Below are positions 27,891 through 37,961 of a stretch of DNA of 64,000 bases, piece after piece. The first letter of the stretch is position 1; every line of letters begins with the position of its first letter. A program made the position numbers and the translations under genes. Below the pieces are notes generated by a model. It ran no database searches, was not told where the DNA came from, and saw only the letters and a list, made by a program, of their open reading frames with translations. This stretch comes from Candidatus Rubrivivax defluviihabitans (GTDB taxonomy: Bacteria > Pseudomonadota > Gammaproteobacteria > Burkholderiales > Burkholderiaceae_C): contig JADJMW010000002.1 of NCBI GenBank assembly GCA_016709385.1, forward strand, positions 372,001-436,000, in the 5' to 3' direction.

Positions 27891-28814
27891 ATGTTTGCCA
27901 AGACCAGCTTCGACACCGCCGGCTACAGCTTCAACACCCCGGGCGCCCAGCCCGCCGCCGCCGCTGCCCCGGCCTTGTCGTTCGACGTCACCGAGGCCGA
28001 CTTCGAGAAGGCCGTGCTCGAGCGCTCGCTCGAGATGCCGGTGCTGCTGGACTGCTGGGCACCCTGGTGCGGCCCCTGCCGTTCGCTGGGGCCGGTGCTG
28101 GAAAAGCTGGTGCAGGCCTACGGCGGCCGTTTCGCGCTGGCCAAGCTCAATACCGACGAGGCGCCGCAGATCTCGGCCGCGCTGCAGATCCGCAGCATCC
28201 CGCTGGTGGTGCTGTTCGTCGGCGGGCGGCCGGTGGACCAGTTCGTGGGCGCGTTGCCCGAGGGCAAGATCCGTGAATTTCTCGACCGTCATGTGCAGCC
28301 GCAGGTCTCGCCGGCGGAGCAGTTGCGTGCCGACGCCGCCGCGGCGCCCGACGCCGACACCGCCGAAACGCTGCTGAAAAGTGCGCTGGCGCTGGAGCCG
28401 GGGCACCCCGGCGCCACGCTGGACCTGGTGGAGCGGCTGCTGGACCGCCGTGCGCTCGACGATGCCCAGGCGCTGCTGGCCGGCGTGCCGGCCAAGGCGC
28501 GCGACGACCGCCATGCGACATTGTCGGCGCGGCTGCAACTGGCGCTGAACCGCCCTGCAGGCGACCCGCAGGCGCTGGCCGCGCGCATCGCGGCCAATGG
28601 CAGGGATTTCGAGGCCCGTTTCGACCTGGCCGCCCTGCTGGCCCACGACGGCGACTTCCGCGCTGCCTTCGATCAGCTGCTCGAAGTGGTGCTGCGCGAC
28701 AAGGGCGAACAGCGTGAACGCGCACGCAAGCAGCTCGTCGAGTGGTTCAATGCCTGCCCCGATGCCGAAGCCGTGAGCCACGGCCGGCGCTATCTGGGCA
28801 TGTACCTGAACTGA
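27891..28814 (+). CDS. Thioredoxin-TPR co-chaperone (CnoX/YbbN-like)
   Basis: A 307-residue protein with an N-terminal thioredoxin domain and a C-terminal helical TPR region. The active site WAPWCGPCR has both cysteines (C60, C63), unlike E. coli YbbN where it is SQHC, so reducing activity is expected in addition to holdase function. The family cis-proline is in SIPLVVLF. Residues 150-305 form TPR-like helices (ETLLKSALALEPGHPGATLDLVERLL). CnoX proteins protect clients from over-oxidation and pass them to GroEL. A structured hairpin precedes the gene. Confidence 0.9.
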   Translation: MFAKTSFDTAGYSFNTPGAQPAAAAAPALSFDVTEADFEKAVLERSLEMPVLLDCWAPWCGPCRSLGPVLEKLVQAYGGRFALAKLNTDEAPQISAALQIRSIPLVVLFVGGRPVDQFVGALPEGKIREFLDRHVQPQVSPAEQLRADAAAAPDADTAETLLKSALALEPGHPGATLDLVERLLDRRALDDAQALLAGVPAKARDDRHATLSARLQLALNRPAGDPQALAARIAANGRDFEARFDLAALLAHDGDFRAAFDQLLEVVLRDKGEQRERARKQLVEWFNACPDAEAVSHGRRYLGMYLN

Positions 28815-28872
28815 CTCCGGCCCCACGCGCAGCCCCGGCTGTGGCAGAGTCTCCGCCACGAGGAGACAAACG

Positions 28873-30351
<1,479 letters not shown>

Positions 30352-30405
30352 TACGGCGGCAGCCTCACGCCCCGCGGTGCCGCGGAGCGCCGCGGCCGCG
30401 AAGCC

Positions 30406-30765
30406 TTACTGAACGGCGAAATCCTGCAAGGTCTTGCCCGCGGCCAGCGCGTCGCGCAGCCATTGCGGGCGCTTGCCGATGCCACCCCAGCTGCGGCCGG
30501 TCTCGTCGCGGAACTTCACCGCGCGCCCGGCAGCGGTCTTGGCCTTGGTCGATTTGCGCCGCGTCTTCGCGGCCGGCTTGGCGGCAGCCTTGGCGCCGCG
30601 CGCGGCCTTGGGGCCCAGGCCCAGATCTTCGGCCGTCAGGCTGTAATGCGCGATGGCTTCCCGAATGTGCCCGATGATCTCGCCCATTTCCTGCCGCCGC
30701 AGCTTTTCGGCTTCCTGCTGCAATTGTTCGATCTGTTTCGCGAGCTGTGCGTAAGTCTTCTTCAT
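30406..30765 (-). CDS. H-NS-family nucleoid protein
   Basis: A 119-residue H-NS-like histone. Residues 1-50 form a coiled-coil oligomerisation region (TYAQLAKQIEQLQQEAEKLRRQEMGEIIGHIRE), followed by an Ala/Lys-rich linker and the DNA-binding motif GRSWGGIGKRPQWLRDALAAG, where the G-x-GKRP part corresponds to the AT-hook-like loop that enters the minor groove. Such proteins silence AT-rich foreign DNA and shape the nucleoid. The ATG giving MKKTYAQLAK is preferred over an upstream start. The 130-bp upstream region is comparatively AT-rich, as expected for autoregulation. Confidence 0.9.
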   Translation of the reverse strand: MKKTYAQLAKQIEQLQQEAEKLRRQEMGEIIGHIREAIAHYSLTAEDLGLGPKAARGAKAAAKPAAKTRRKSTKAKTAAGRAVKFRDETGRSWGGIGKRPQWLRDALAAGKTLQDFAVQ

Positions 30766-30895
30766 GGTTTCCGCGTCAAAGTGGGGGCTCCCCGGCCGGC
30801 ACATTCACGCCCACCGGCATTGCGGCGTCTGGTTTCTTCTTCGGCGCGCCGTACCGGGGAACATTAACACAGATGTCGAATGGCAATTACGGCTG

Positions 30896-32080
30896 CTAAT
30901 TCGCCCGTTGCAGCAATTCGCCAGCCGCGGCCACGCCCGACGTGACCCGACGCCAGAATTGGGTGAACGATGCGCAACGCTGGCGCGGTGATTCGAACAG
31001 GCGCACCGGCTGCTGCAGCCCCAGTTCGTGCAGTTGCCGCGGCAAGTGCGGGTCGGCTCGCCCGTCGACGCTGGCCGCCGCGGCCAGCGACTGGCGCAAC
31101 GCGCCGGATTCGGCCACCCACAGCAGGTCGCACAGTTCACGCATGCGCGTGGCCACGAAGTGCCAACGTGCGCCGCTCCACGGCCAGGTGCGGTGGAATT
31201 CGGCGCACAGCACACCCACGCGCAACCTGCCCGCAGGCACCACGCTGCCCAGCGACCAGGGGTGCACCAGCTGCACCGCGCGGCCAGCCACCTGGCCTGC
31301 GTCGGGGGCGGTGAAGGCGGGCGGCGCTGTGTCGACCCAAGCCGGTTCGTCGATGCCGCCGCCGCACCCGCCCGGTACGGCCAGGGCGCTGCGTGCGATG
31401 CGGTCCAGCTCTTCGTAGGACCGGTCGATGGCGCTGCCGGCGCTGTGCCAGGCCGCTGTCGCGTAGCGGGTCACGTTGTCGGCATTGAACAGATACGGCT
31501 TGCGGCTGCCGGTGCCGGCCACCCATTGCCAGCTCAGGTGGTTGCTGGCCAGGTCGCCGTCGAGCAGGTGACCGTACATCCAGTCGGCACCGGCACGCCA
31601 GCGCACCTTGCGCAGATGGACCACGTACGAGGCCAGCCACAGGCGGGCATGGTTGTGCAGCCAGCCGGTGGCGTAGAGCTCGCGCACCGCCAGGTCGATG
31701 GCCGGTACTCCGGTGGCGCCGCGGCGGATGTCCGCCGGCAGTTCGCTGGCATAGGCGGCGTCGGGCAGCGGGCCTTCGTGCAGCGAAGCGAAGATGGCGT
31801 CGCCTTCCTGCTGCCACACATGGTGGAAATATTCGCGCCATCCGAGTTCGAAGACGAATTTGTGCTGCACGTCGAGCGGATGGCGCTGCAGCACGCCGTG
31901 CAGCACCTCGGGCAAGGTCAGGAAGCCGTGCGTCAGGTAGGGCGAAAGCCGCGTCACGGCCCCGTCCAGATGGTTGCGCGTGCGCGAATAGGCTGCCGGG
32001 TTCACCGCAGCCAGGCGCGCGTGGGCCGCCTGCAGCGTGGGCTCGAAGGCCGGCGCGGCAAAATGGTCAGGTTGCGTCAT
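30896..32080 (-). CDS. Photolyase-like FAD-binding protein without N-terminal antenna domain
   Basis: A 394-residue protein containing the photolyase FAD-binding helical domain: YSRTRNHLDGAVTRLSPYLTHGFL near the N-terminus, GWREYFHHVW, LHNHARLWLASYVVHL and LLDGDLASNHLSWQWVAGTG, where the last motif contacts FAD. The usual N-terminal Rossmann/antenna domain is absent. Instead residues about 265-394 form a separate C-terminal part (VHPWSLGSVVPAGRLRVGVL, WPWSGARWHFVATRM) that could be a displaced Rossmann-like domain. It probably binds FAD for light-driven repair or signalling; substrate unknown. It follows the iron-sulfur photolyase by 9 bp. Confidence 0.8.
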   Translation of the reverse strand: MTQPDHFAAPAFEPTLQAAHARLAAVNPAAYSRTRNHLDGAVTRLSPYLTHGFLTLPEVLHGVLQRHPLDVQHKFVFELGWREYFHHVWQQEGDAIFASLHEGPLPDAAYASELPADIRRGATGVPAIDLAVRELYATGWLHNHARLWLASYVVHLRKVRWRAGADWMYGHLLDGDLASNHLSWQWVAGTGSRKPYLFNADNVTRYATAAWHSAGSAIDRSYEELDRIARSALAVPGGCGGGIDEPAWVDTAPPAFTAPDAGQVAGRAVQLVHPWSLGSVVPAGRLRVGVLCAEFHRTWPWSGARWHFVATRMRELCDLLWVAESGALRQSLAAAASVDGRADPHLPRQLHELGLQQPVRLFESPRQRCASFTQFWRRVTSGVAAAGELLQRAN

Positions 32081-32089
32081 GCCGGCATT

Positions 32090-33628
32090 TCACGCCGCAC
32101 CGATTTCGCCGCGCCGCAGCGCCGAGGCGCGGTCGGCGATGGCCTGTCGCTCGGCCGGTGCCAGTCGCGCCAGGTTCTTCACCTGCAGCGCCATGCGCGG
32201 GTTCTTCGCCAGCAGCGCGTCATGGCGGCCCAGGAAGTCCCAGTACAGCGTGGTGAAGGGGCAGGCCTTCTCGCCGATGCGCTGAGAAGGGTCATAACGG
32301 CAGCCGCGGCAGTGATTGCCCATGCGTTCGATGTACTTCCCCGTGGCCGCGTACGGCTTGCTGGCCATCAGGCCGCCGTCGGCAAACTGGCTCATGCCCA
32401 GCGTATTGGGCAATTCCACCCATTCCACCGCGTCGACGTAAACGCTCAGGTACCAGACGTGCACCTGCCTGGGCGCCACGCCGAGCAGCAGCGCATACAG
32501 TCCCGTGACCATCAGTCGTTGTATGTGGTGGGCATAACCGTGCTGCAAGGTTTGTCCGATGGCGTCGGCCAGACAGCGCATCTCGGTGCGGCCGGTCCAG
32601 TACCAGGCCGGCAGGCTTTCATTCGCCTGCAGCGCATTGCGTTCGGCGTAATCGGGCATCTGCTGCCAGTAGATGCCGCGCACGTACTCGCGCCAGCCCA
32701 GCACCTGACGGACGAACCCTTCCACCGCCGGCAGCGGCGCGCGCCCCGTGCGATAAGCGGCCTCGGCGGCGGAGATCACCTCGCGCGGATTCAGCAGTTT
32801 CAGATTCAGCGCGGCCGAAATGTGCGCGTGGTAGAGCCAGGGTTCGCCCTCCCACATCGCATCCTGCCAGCGGCCGAAATGTTCGAGCCGCTCGTCGATG
32901 AAACTCTGCAGCACCTGCAGGGCCTGCGCGCGCGTCACCGGCCAGCCGAACGCGGCCACGCTGCCGGGGTGAGCTGCAAACTGCGTTTCGACGAGTTCGA
33001 TCACATCCTGCGTGATGTCGTCGGGTTCGAAACGCGGCGTGACCGGCAGCAGACCGGGCCCGTTCGGTCCGAACGCCTCGCGGTTGTCGGCGTCGTAATT
33101 CCATGCGCCACCCACGGGCTGGTCGCCCTCCATCAAGACGCGATGCCGGCGCCGCATCTCGCGGTAGAAATATTCCATGCGCAACTGCTTGCGGCCGCGG
33201 GCGTGGGCGGCAAATTCATGCCGGCTGCACAGGAAGTGACGGTCTTCGCGCATCTCCAGCGGCGTGGCGCCGACCGCCCGGAGCAGCGACTGCTGCACGC
33301 GCCAGTCGCCCGGCTCGGTGAGTACGACGCGCTGCACGCGGTGTGCGGCCAGCGTCTCGGCCAGTGCGCCCGCCAGCGACCCCGGCGCCATCTCTCGGTA
33401 CAGCAGCGGCAAGCCTTCGCTGCGCAAGGCGGCGGCGAAATGGCGCATCGCCGCGAGAAAGATCGTGATGCGCTGTTTGCTGCACCAGACATGCGTCGAT
33501 TCTTCGCTGGCCTCGCACATCCAGGCGTGGTCCAGCGCGGGGTCGAATCCTTCGAAAGCGCTGGAGTCGCGGTCGAGTTGGTCTCCCAGCACCACGACCA
33601 GATGGCGGATTTCAAGCCGTGGCGGCAT
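32090..33628 (-). CDS. Iron-sulfur bacterial cryptochrome/photolyase (PhrB/CryB family)
   Basis: A 512-residue protein of the FeS-BCP class, the members of which repair (6-4) photoproducts with FAD, a lumazine antenna and a [4Fe-4S] cluster. All four cluster cysteines are present: C352 in TEMRCLAD and C440, C443, C456 in NHCRGCRYD and GEKACPF, at the same spacing as in Agrobacterium PhrB. The N-terminus HLVVVLGDQLDRDSSAF and the DNA-contacting NTLGMSQFADGG are typical. Its start overlaps the upstream DUF2256 gene by 17 bp and the short photolyase follows, forming a photorepair operon. Confidence 0.93.
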   Translation of the reverse strand: MPPRLEIRHLVVVLGDQLDRDSSAFEGFDPALDHAWMCEASEESTHVWCSKQRITIFLAAMRHFAAALRSEGLPLLYREMAPGSLAGALAETLAAHRVQRVVLTEPGDWRVQQSLLRAVGATPLEMREDRHFLCSRHEFAAHARGRKQLRMEYFYREMRRRHRVLMEGDQPVGGAWNYDADNREAFGPNGPGLLPVTPRFEPDDITQDVIELVETQFAAHPGSVAAFGWPVTRAQALQVLQSFIDERLEHFGRWQDAMWEGEPWLYHAHISAALNLKLLNPREVISAAEAAYRTGRAPLPAVEGFVRQVLGWREYVRGIYWQQMPDYAERNALQANESLPAWYWTGRTEMRCLADAIGQTLQHGYAHHIQRLMVTGLYALLLGVAPRQVHVWYLSVYVDAVEWVELPNTLGMSQFADGGLMASKPYAATGKYIERMGNHCRGCRYDPSQRIGEKACPFTTLYWDFLGRHDALLAKNPRMALQVKNLARLAPAERQAIADRASALRRGEIGAA

Positions 33629-33821
33629 CGGCGCGGCTCTCGCGTTTCCTCTTGCGGCAGGCCTCGGAGCAGTAACGCACCTCGGCCCAGTTGTTCGCCC
33701 AAGCCTTGCGCCAGCTCATGGCGCGGCCGCACACGGCGCAAGGCTTGCTGGGCAGCGAAGCCTTGTTGCCCTTGAAGTCCGGGTTCGCCGGATTCGCCGG
33801 ATTCGCCTTACGCGCAGTCAT
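33612..33821 (-). CDS. DUF2256 zinc-ribbon protein
   Basis: A 69-residue protein with the complete DUF2256 signature LPSKPCAVCGRAMSWRKAW and YCSEACRKRKRE, that is C-x2-C and C-x3-C, which should bind one zinc ion. The N-terminus contains a PANPANPDF repeat encoded by tandem GCCGGATTC units (around 33785-33808). The function of DUF2256 is unknown, but it is often encoded beside FeS-type photolyases, and here the 17-bp overlap implies co-translation with the photolyase. A role in DNA handling or photolyase maturation is only inferred. Confidence 0.85.
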   Translation of the reverse strand: MTARKANPANPANPDFKGNKASLPSKPCAVCGRAMSWRKAWANNWAEVRYCSEACRKRKRESRADAATA

Positions 33822-33999
33822 CGGAGCGCGCCCGCTCACCCGGCCGCGCAGCCGCAACGCGGTGGCACGTGATCGCGCCACCGCAGGTCGAGTTCGAGCC
33901 GGTCGAGTGCGCTGGCCATACCGCCATTCTGGGCGCCACCGATGCCCGTGTGCCGAGCGACCCCGGCATGGCCCGGGCGCCGCCCCGGGCATGGCGGCT

Positions 34000-34842
34000 T
34001 CACCAGACCAGCGGGTCGCTGGCGTAGTAGCGCTTCAGTTCGCCATACAAGGCCGGGTGCGCCGCCGCCAGCGTCGCCGGCTGTTCGAAGAACAGTTCGC
34101 TCACGCAGGCGAAGAATTCGGCCGCGTCGGTGGCCGCATAGGGGTCGATGAGGCCCGGCGCGCCCGCGGCCAGGCGTTGCCGCAAGGCTTCGAACTCGGC
34201 GCCCAACACCGCCGCCCAGCGCGCCTGGCGCTCGCGCGAGCCGAGCCAGGGCGCACCGTTGGCGTGGCCGCTCTCCTGGTCGAGCTGGTGCGCGAATTCG
34301 TGGATGACCACGTTGCGGCCGTCGGCCGGGTCGGCGGCGCCGGCCAGCACGTCGTCCCAGGACAGGATCACCTGGCCCTGCTGCCAGGACTCGCCGGACA
34401 GCACCCGGCGTTCGTCGCGAGCCAGTCCGGCGGGGTCGATGGCGGTGCGATCGACGACGAAGGCGCCTGGGTAGACCAACACCTGGCGCAGCGCGGAGAA
34501 GTAGCCGGCGCGCCGATTGAGCAGCAGCAAGGCCGCCTGCGTGGCGATGAGCACCCGCATCTCGTCGCTGACCACCAGGCCGGCGCAGCCGATGAAGGGC
34601 TTCTCGGCCAGCAGCACCTGGGCGTGCTTCTTCAACTGCAGTTGCACGTCGGCCGGCAGGCGGACGAAGCCCGGCATGCGCCGGCGCAGGATTTCGCGCC
34701 AGGCGCGGGGGAACGGTTGGCGGCGCACCCGCGCGCGGCGCAGCGCGGTGCTCAGTGGCGGGCCCCACAGCCAAGCCGCCACGGCCAACGCCAGGGCGGC
34801 GAAGAAGAGCAGGGCAAAGGCGATGGTGTCAGGCTGAGTCAC
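34000..34842 (-). CDS. mtfA: MtfA-type zinc peptidase (M90 family)
   Basis: A 280-residue protein with an N-terminal membrane helix (AFALLFFAALALAVAAWLW, residues about 8-27), then a cytoplasmic domain with the metal site VVIHEFAHQLDQ (HExxH) and a downstream glutamate in DAAEFFACVSELFFEQP. E. coli MtfA is an aminopeptidase that binds the Mlc repressor and so affects sugar uptake; whether Mlc exists here is unknown. Many homologues in this order carry the N-terminal helix that E. coli lacks. Start codon is GTG. Confidence 0.9.
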   Translation of the reverse strand: MTQPDTIAFALLFFAALALAVAAWLWGPPLSTALRRARVRRQPFPRAWREILRRRMPGFVRLPADVQLQLKKHAQVLLAEKPFIGCAGLVVSDEMRVLIATQAALLLLNRRAGYFSALRQVLVYPGAFVVDRTAIDPAGLARDERRVLSGESWQQGQVILSWDDVLAGAADPADGRNVVIHEFAHQLDQESGHANGAPWLGSRERQARWAAVLGAEFEALRQRLAAGAPGLIDPYAATDAAEFFACVSELFFEQPATLAAAHPALYGELKRYYASDPLVW

Positions 34843-34968
34843 TCCACCATCTGGGAGCGCGTCGCCGCGGCTTCAAGTCCCAACGGTTGGGTGCTGCAGG
34901 AGGTGCCGGTACAACACCGCGGGGCTGCCCATGAAGTCGATGCCGCCGTGGTCGACACGGAGGCACCC

Positions 34969-35436
34969 TCACGGGCGCGGCTCGCAACGCACCTCGGTCG
35001 TCACCGAATTTGCAATGAAGCAGGCTTCGTGCGCCTCGTCGTGCAAGGCCTGCAGCTCGGCCGCCGTGGGCTGGCACTCGCCGATGCAGCGCACCCGTGG
35101 GCGCAGCACCACGCACGTCATCGCCTGCCGGCCGGCGGCATTGCGCGCCAGCGTGCCGCTGGCTTCATCGTCGTAGCGGTCGATGCGCCAGCCCCGCCGC
35201 GCCGCCAGCGACAGGAACCACAGCATGTGGCAGCTGGCCAACGAGGCGACGAACAGTTCCTCCGGATCCACCGCACTGGCGTCGGACAAGGGCAACGGCA
35301 CCACGCTGGGTGATGAAGAGCCCGGCACCACGGCGCCGCCGTCGAAGCGCAGTTCGTGGCGGCGGCTGTAGCGGTTGTCGGTGAAGGCTTCGAGCGGGTC
35401 GCGCTGCCACGCGACCTGGGCGGTGTATTCGGACAT
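34969..35436 (-). CDS. OsmC-family peroxiredoxin-like protein
   Basis: A 155-residue OsmC/Ohr-fold protein. The two reactive cysteines are in LFVASLASCHMLWFL and HEACFIANSVTTEV, the standard positions for hydroperoxide reduction. The N-terminus MSEYTAQVAWQRD begins directly with the first strand. It is cytoplasmic and likely detoxifies organic hydroperoxides; it belongs to the OsmC-like branch rather than to Ohr proper. The 126 bp upstream of MtfA on its 3' side contain no gene. A divergent GST gene starts 79 bp away. Confidence 0.9.
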   Translation of the reverse strand: MSEYTAQVAWQRDPLEAFTDNRYSRRHELRFDGGAVVPGSSSPSVVPLPLSDASAVDPEELFVASLASCHMLWFLSLAARRGWRIDRYDDEASGTLARNAAGRQAMTCVVLRPRVRCIGECQPTAAELQALHDEAHEACFIANSVTTEVRCEPRP

Positions 35437-35514
35437 CGTCGTTCCCGAGGGGGTCTCAAGAGGAGTGGACCCGCGATGGTGCCATGCCCACGGCGGCCAT
35501 GCGATCATCGAAAC

Positions 35515-36165
35515 ATGATCACCTTGCACTATCACCCCGGCAATGCCAGCTTCACGCCGCATGTACTGCTGCACGAGATCGGCGCGCCGTTCGAACTGCA
35601 ACTCGTCGACCGCGCGCAGGGCGCGCACAAGTCGCCGGCCTATCTGGCGCTGAACCCGAACGGGCTGATCCCGGTGCTGGTGGATGGCGACCTGGTGCTG
35701 TACGAGACCGCGGCCATCGCTCTGCACCTGTGCGACACGCACCCGGCCGCGGAGCTGGCACCGGCGCTGGGCACGGCCGAACGGGCGCACTTCTACAAGT
35801 GGCTGGTGTGGCTGACGAATACGCTGCAGGCCACGCTGCTGCACTATTTCTATCCCGAACGCCTGGTCGACGAAGGCAACGCCGCCGGCGCGATGCAGGT
35901 GCGTGCCCATGCCCAGGCCAAGGTGCATGCCTGCCTGGAACAGATCGACAGGCAACTGGCTGCGAACGGCGGCCCCTGGCTGCTGGGCGAGCGTTACAGC
36001 GCGGTGGACCCTTATGCCTTCATGCTGTGCCGCTGGACCCGCGGCTTCGGCGAAAAGCCAGCGCGCAGCTACCCGCATGTCGGGCCCTTCCTGCAGCGCA
36101 TGCTGGCGCGGCCGGCGGTGCAGCGCACGATCGCGGCCGAGCAGTTGCCCGAGCCGCTGGTGTAG
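35515..36165 (+). CDS. Glutathione S-transferase family protein
   Basis: A 216-residue GST. The N-terminal thioredoxin-like domain (MITLHYHPGNASFTPHVLLHEIGAPFEL) carries the cis-proline motif NGLIPVLV and the glutathione-contacting ETAAIALHL. The C-terminal helical domain contains GPWLLGERYSAVDPYAFML with the N-capping box. The Ser/Thr at the active position (NASFTPHV) suggests a beta- or nu-like class. The substrate is unknown. It is divergent from the OsmC gene, an arrangement consistent with a shared oxidative-stress role. Confidence 0.9.
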   Translation: MITLHYHPGNASFTPHVLLHEIGAPFELQLVDRAQGAHKSPAYLALNPNGLIPVLVDGDLVLYETAAIALHLCDTHPAAELAPALGTAERAHFYKWLVWLTNTLQATLLHYFYPERLVDEGNAAGAMQVRAHAQAKVHACLEQIDRQLAANGGPWLLGERYSAVDPYAFMLCRWTRGFGEKPARSYPHVGPFLQRMLARPAVQRTIAAEQLPEPLV

Positions 36166-36181
36166 CGCGCTGGCGCAGCGG

Positions 36182-36565
36182 TCAGTGCGCGCCGGTGGCG
36201 CGCAGCCGCTCCAGGCGCATCGACAGTTGCAGTCGCTTGTCGGCGATGTGCTGGCGCAGCGCCGTGGCCTCTTCGCCTTCGGCCAGGGTCTGAAGCCGCA
36301 GGCCCAGTGCCTCGATCTCGCGCATCAGTTCCACCTCGGGCGGCACGACGCCGGCGTCCTTCAGGATCTTGTAGCCCATGCGCAGTTCCACCGGCGTCTG
36401 CTCGTAGCCGTCGCCCAGATCCAGCGGCTGGCCCCAGTTGCGCGCGGTACGGAGTTCGCCGCTGGCCTCGCTTGCGGCCAGCGAGCGGCCGATGTGGTCT
36501 TCCAGCAGCTTCAGGCGCTGCTCGCGTTTCTCGGCGCTGGCGCTGCCCGTCTTGTCGTCGTTCAC
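36182..36565 (-). CDS. DUF1992 (DnaJC28-like) protein
   Basis: A 127-residue protein with the DUF1992 core QPLDLGDGYEQTPVELRMGYKILKDAGVVPPEVELMREIEAL, also seen in eukaryotic DNAJC28 but without the J domain here. The C-terminal part is a charged helix and may form a coiled coil. Function is unknown in bacteria. A near-perfect AGGAGGTG ribosome site lies upstream of the GTG start, and the start overlaps the stop codon of the TTC38-like gene (GTGA), so the two are translationally coupled. Confidence 0.85.
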   Translation of the reverse strand: MNDDKTGSASAEKREQRLKLLEDHIGRSLAASEASGELRTARNWGQPLDLGDGYEQTPVELRMGYKILKDAGVVPPEVELMREIEALGLRLQTLAEGEEATALRQHIADKRLQLSMRLERLRATGAH

Positions 36566-37914
36566 GCGCGCACCTCCTGGGGCAGGGCCAGCCGCTCGAT
36601 CCAGTGCCTCGTGAGCGGCGTCACCGGCTTGGCCATCGAGCGTTCGTTGATCAGCGCGCGGCCGATGTCGCGCCGCCCGCCCTGTGCCGCTGCGGCGAGC
36701 AGCGTCTGGTCGACGAGGTCGCGCTGCGCATGGCTGCCGCCGAGGCGCGCGGCCAGCGCGCGCACCGGGTAGATGAGCTCGGCGGCACCGTCGGCGTCGC
36801 CATGTGCCAGTGCGACCAGTCCGCGCATCAGCGGCAGGCCGACTTCGCGCGCCATCTGGTGGTTGCTGCGGCCGGCATCCGCGGGCTGCAGCGCACGCCG
36901 GGCACAGCGCGCCAGCCAGGACTCGGCGCGCGCCACGTCGCCGGCGCCCAGCATGACGAGCACCGCGTGCACGTCGTTGAAGGCGTAGTGGCCGGCGTGT
37001 CCGTCGGCCAGGTCCCAGCCCGACAAGACCTCGGCGCAGCGCAGCGACACGTCTTCGCCCAGCAGGTGCAGCCGCCACAGCATCGCCGCGGCGTCCACGC
37101 GCTGCAGCGTGATCTGCAAGGCACCGCCGCTCAGGTGGGTGTCTACCAGACGCAGCACACCGGCGAGGTCCAGCGCTTCCAGCCGGAACAGCGCCTTGTG
37201 CCACCACAGGTGGCAGGCGAAGCCGTTGCCTTCGGACCATACCGGCTGGTGCTGGCGCAGCCAGGCCGCGCCGTCCTCGTAGCGGCCCTGCATCTCCATC
37301 ACATGGGCCACGGCGTGCACGGCCCAGGGCACGCGCGGGTTGGCTTCCAGCGCGCGGCGGCCGGCGTCCTCGGCCTGCGGATAGAGGTTGCTCTCCTCCA
37401 GTCCGAAGGCGTGCAGCGCCAGCACGTAGCCGTACAGCGGGTCGGTGGCATCCCAGTCGGGCAGCGCACGCGCGGGGCGCAGCCGCAGGCCGGCGGCGTC
37501 GCCGCGATAGAAGTCCCACAGCTGCGCCCATTGCAGCGCCAGCGCGTCGCGCGGGTGCTGCAGCAGCAGCGCGTCCCAGGCCCGGCAGGCGGCGTGCCAG
37601 CGGCCTTCGAGCACCAGTTGCACGGCTTCCAGGTGCGCGCGTTCGCGCGGCGCGGCGTCCTTGGCCAGGGCGCGGGCGTGCGAGAGGTGGGCGTCGGCCT
37701 CACGCAGCAGCGAGGGTTCGGTCAGGCTGAGCAGGAACCCAGCCTTCATGACATGCGGCAAGGCCCAGCCCGGGTCGGCGGCCATAGCTACGTCCAGGTC
37801 GGCCAGCGGCGTGTCGTAGAACGACATCATGCGCCACAGCGCCAGCTCGGCTGCTGCGCGCGCCTGGGCGCTGGCGCTGCCGCTGGGGTTGCCGCGAGAG
37901 TCGGCGTGCTGCAT
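36562..37914 (-). CDS. TTC38-like tetratricopeptide protein
   Basis: A 450-residue, helix-rich protein resembling the TPR-38 (TTC38) family. Segments such as PRVPWAVHAVAHVMEMQGRYEDG, CHLWWHKALFRLEALDL and HYAFNDVHAVLVMLGAGD are the recognisable family blocks, rich in Trp/His. No signal peptide is seen, so it is likely cytoplasmic. Biochemical function is unknown. TACATT ends 7 nt upstream of the ATG (minus strand), fitting the short-leader pattern. It is followed by the overlapping DUF1992 gene. Confidence 0.82.
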   Translation of the reverse strand: MQHADSRGNPSGSASAQARAAAELALWRMMSFYDTPLADLDVAMAADPGWALPHVMKAGFLLSLTEPSLLREADAHLSHARALAKDAAPRERAHLEAVQLVLEGRWHAACRAWDALLLQHPRDALALQWAQLWDFYRGDAAGLRLRPARALPDWDATDPLYGYVLALHAFGLEESNLYPQAEDAGRRALEANPRVPWAVHAVAHVMEMQGRYEDGAAWLRQHQPVWSEGNGFACHLWWHKALFRLEALDLAGVLRLVDTHLSGGALQITLQRVDAAAMLWRLHLLGEDVSLRCAEVLSGWDLADGHAGHYAFNDVHAVLVMLGAGDVARAESWLARCARRALQPADAGRSNHQMAREVGLPLMRGLVALAHGDADGAAELIYPVRALAARLGGSHAQRDLVDQTLLAAAAQGGRRDIGRALINERSMAKPVTPLTRHWIERLALPQEVRA

Positions 37915-37961
37915 AGGGCGGAATGTAGCGCGCTCGCGCCAGACGGTCCCCCGCGACCGGT

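Noticed and set aside
30352..30405. Rho-independent terminator between glpK and the H-NS-family gene
   Set aside because: CCGCGG-TG-CCGCGG has too small a loop and there is no T-run; evidence was too weak to list it.
33785..33808. Tandem GCCGGATTC units as a repeat element
   Set aside because: Only about three short units, lying inside the coding region of the DUF2256 protein (PANPANP); simple coding repetition explains it.
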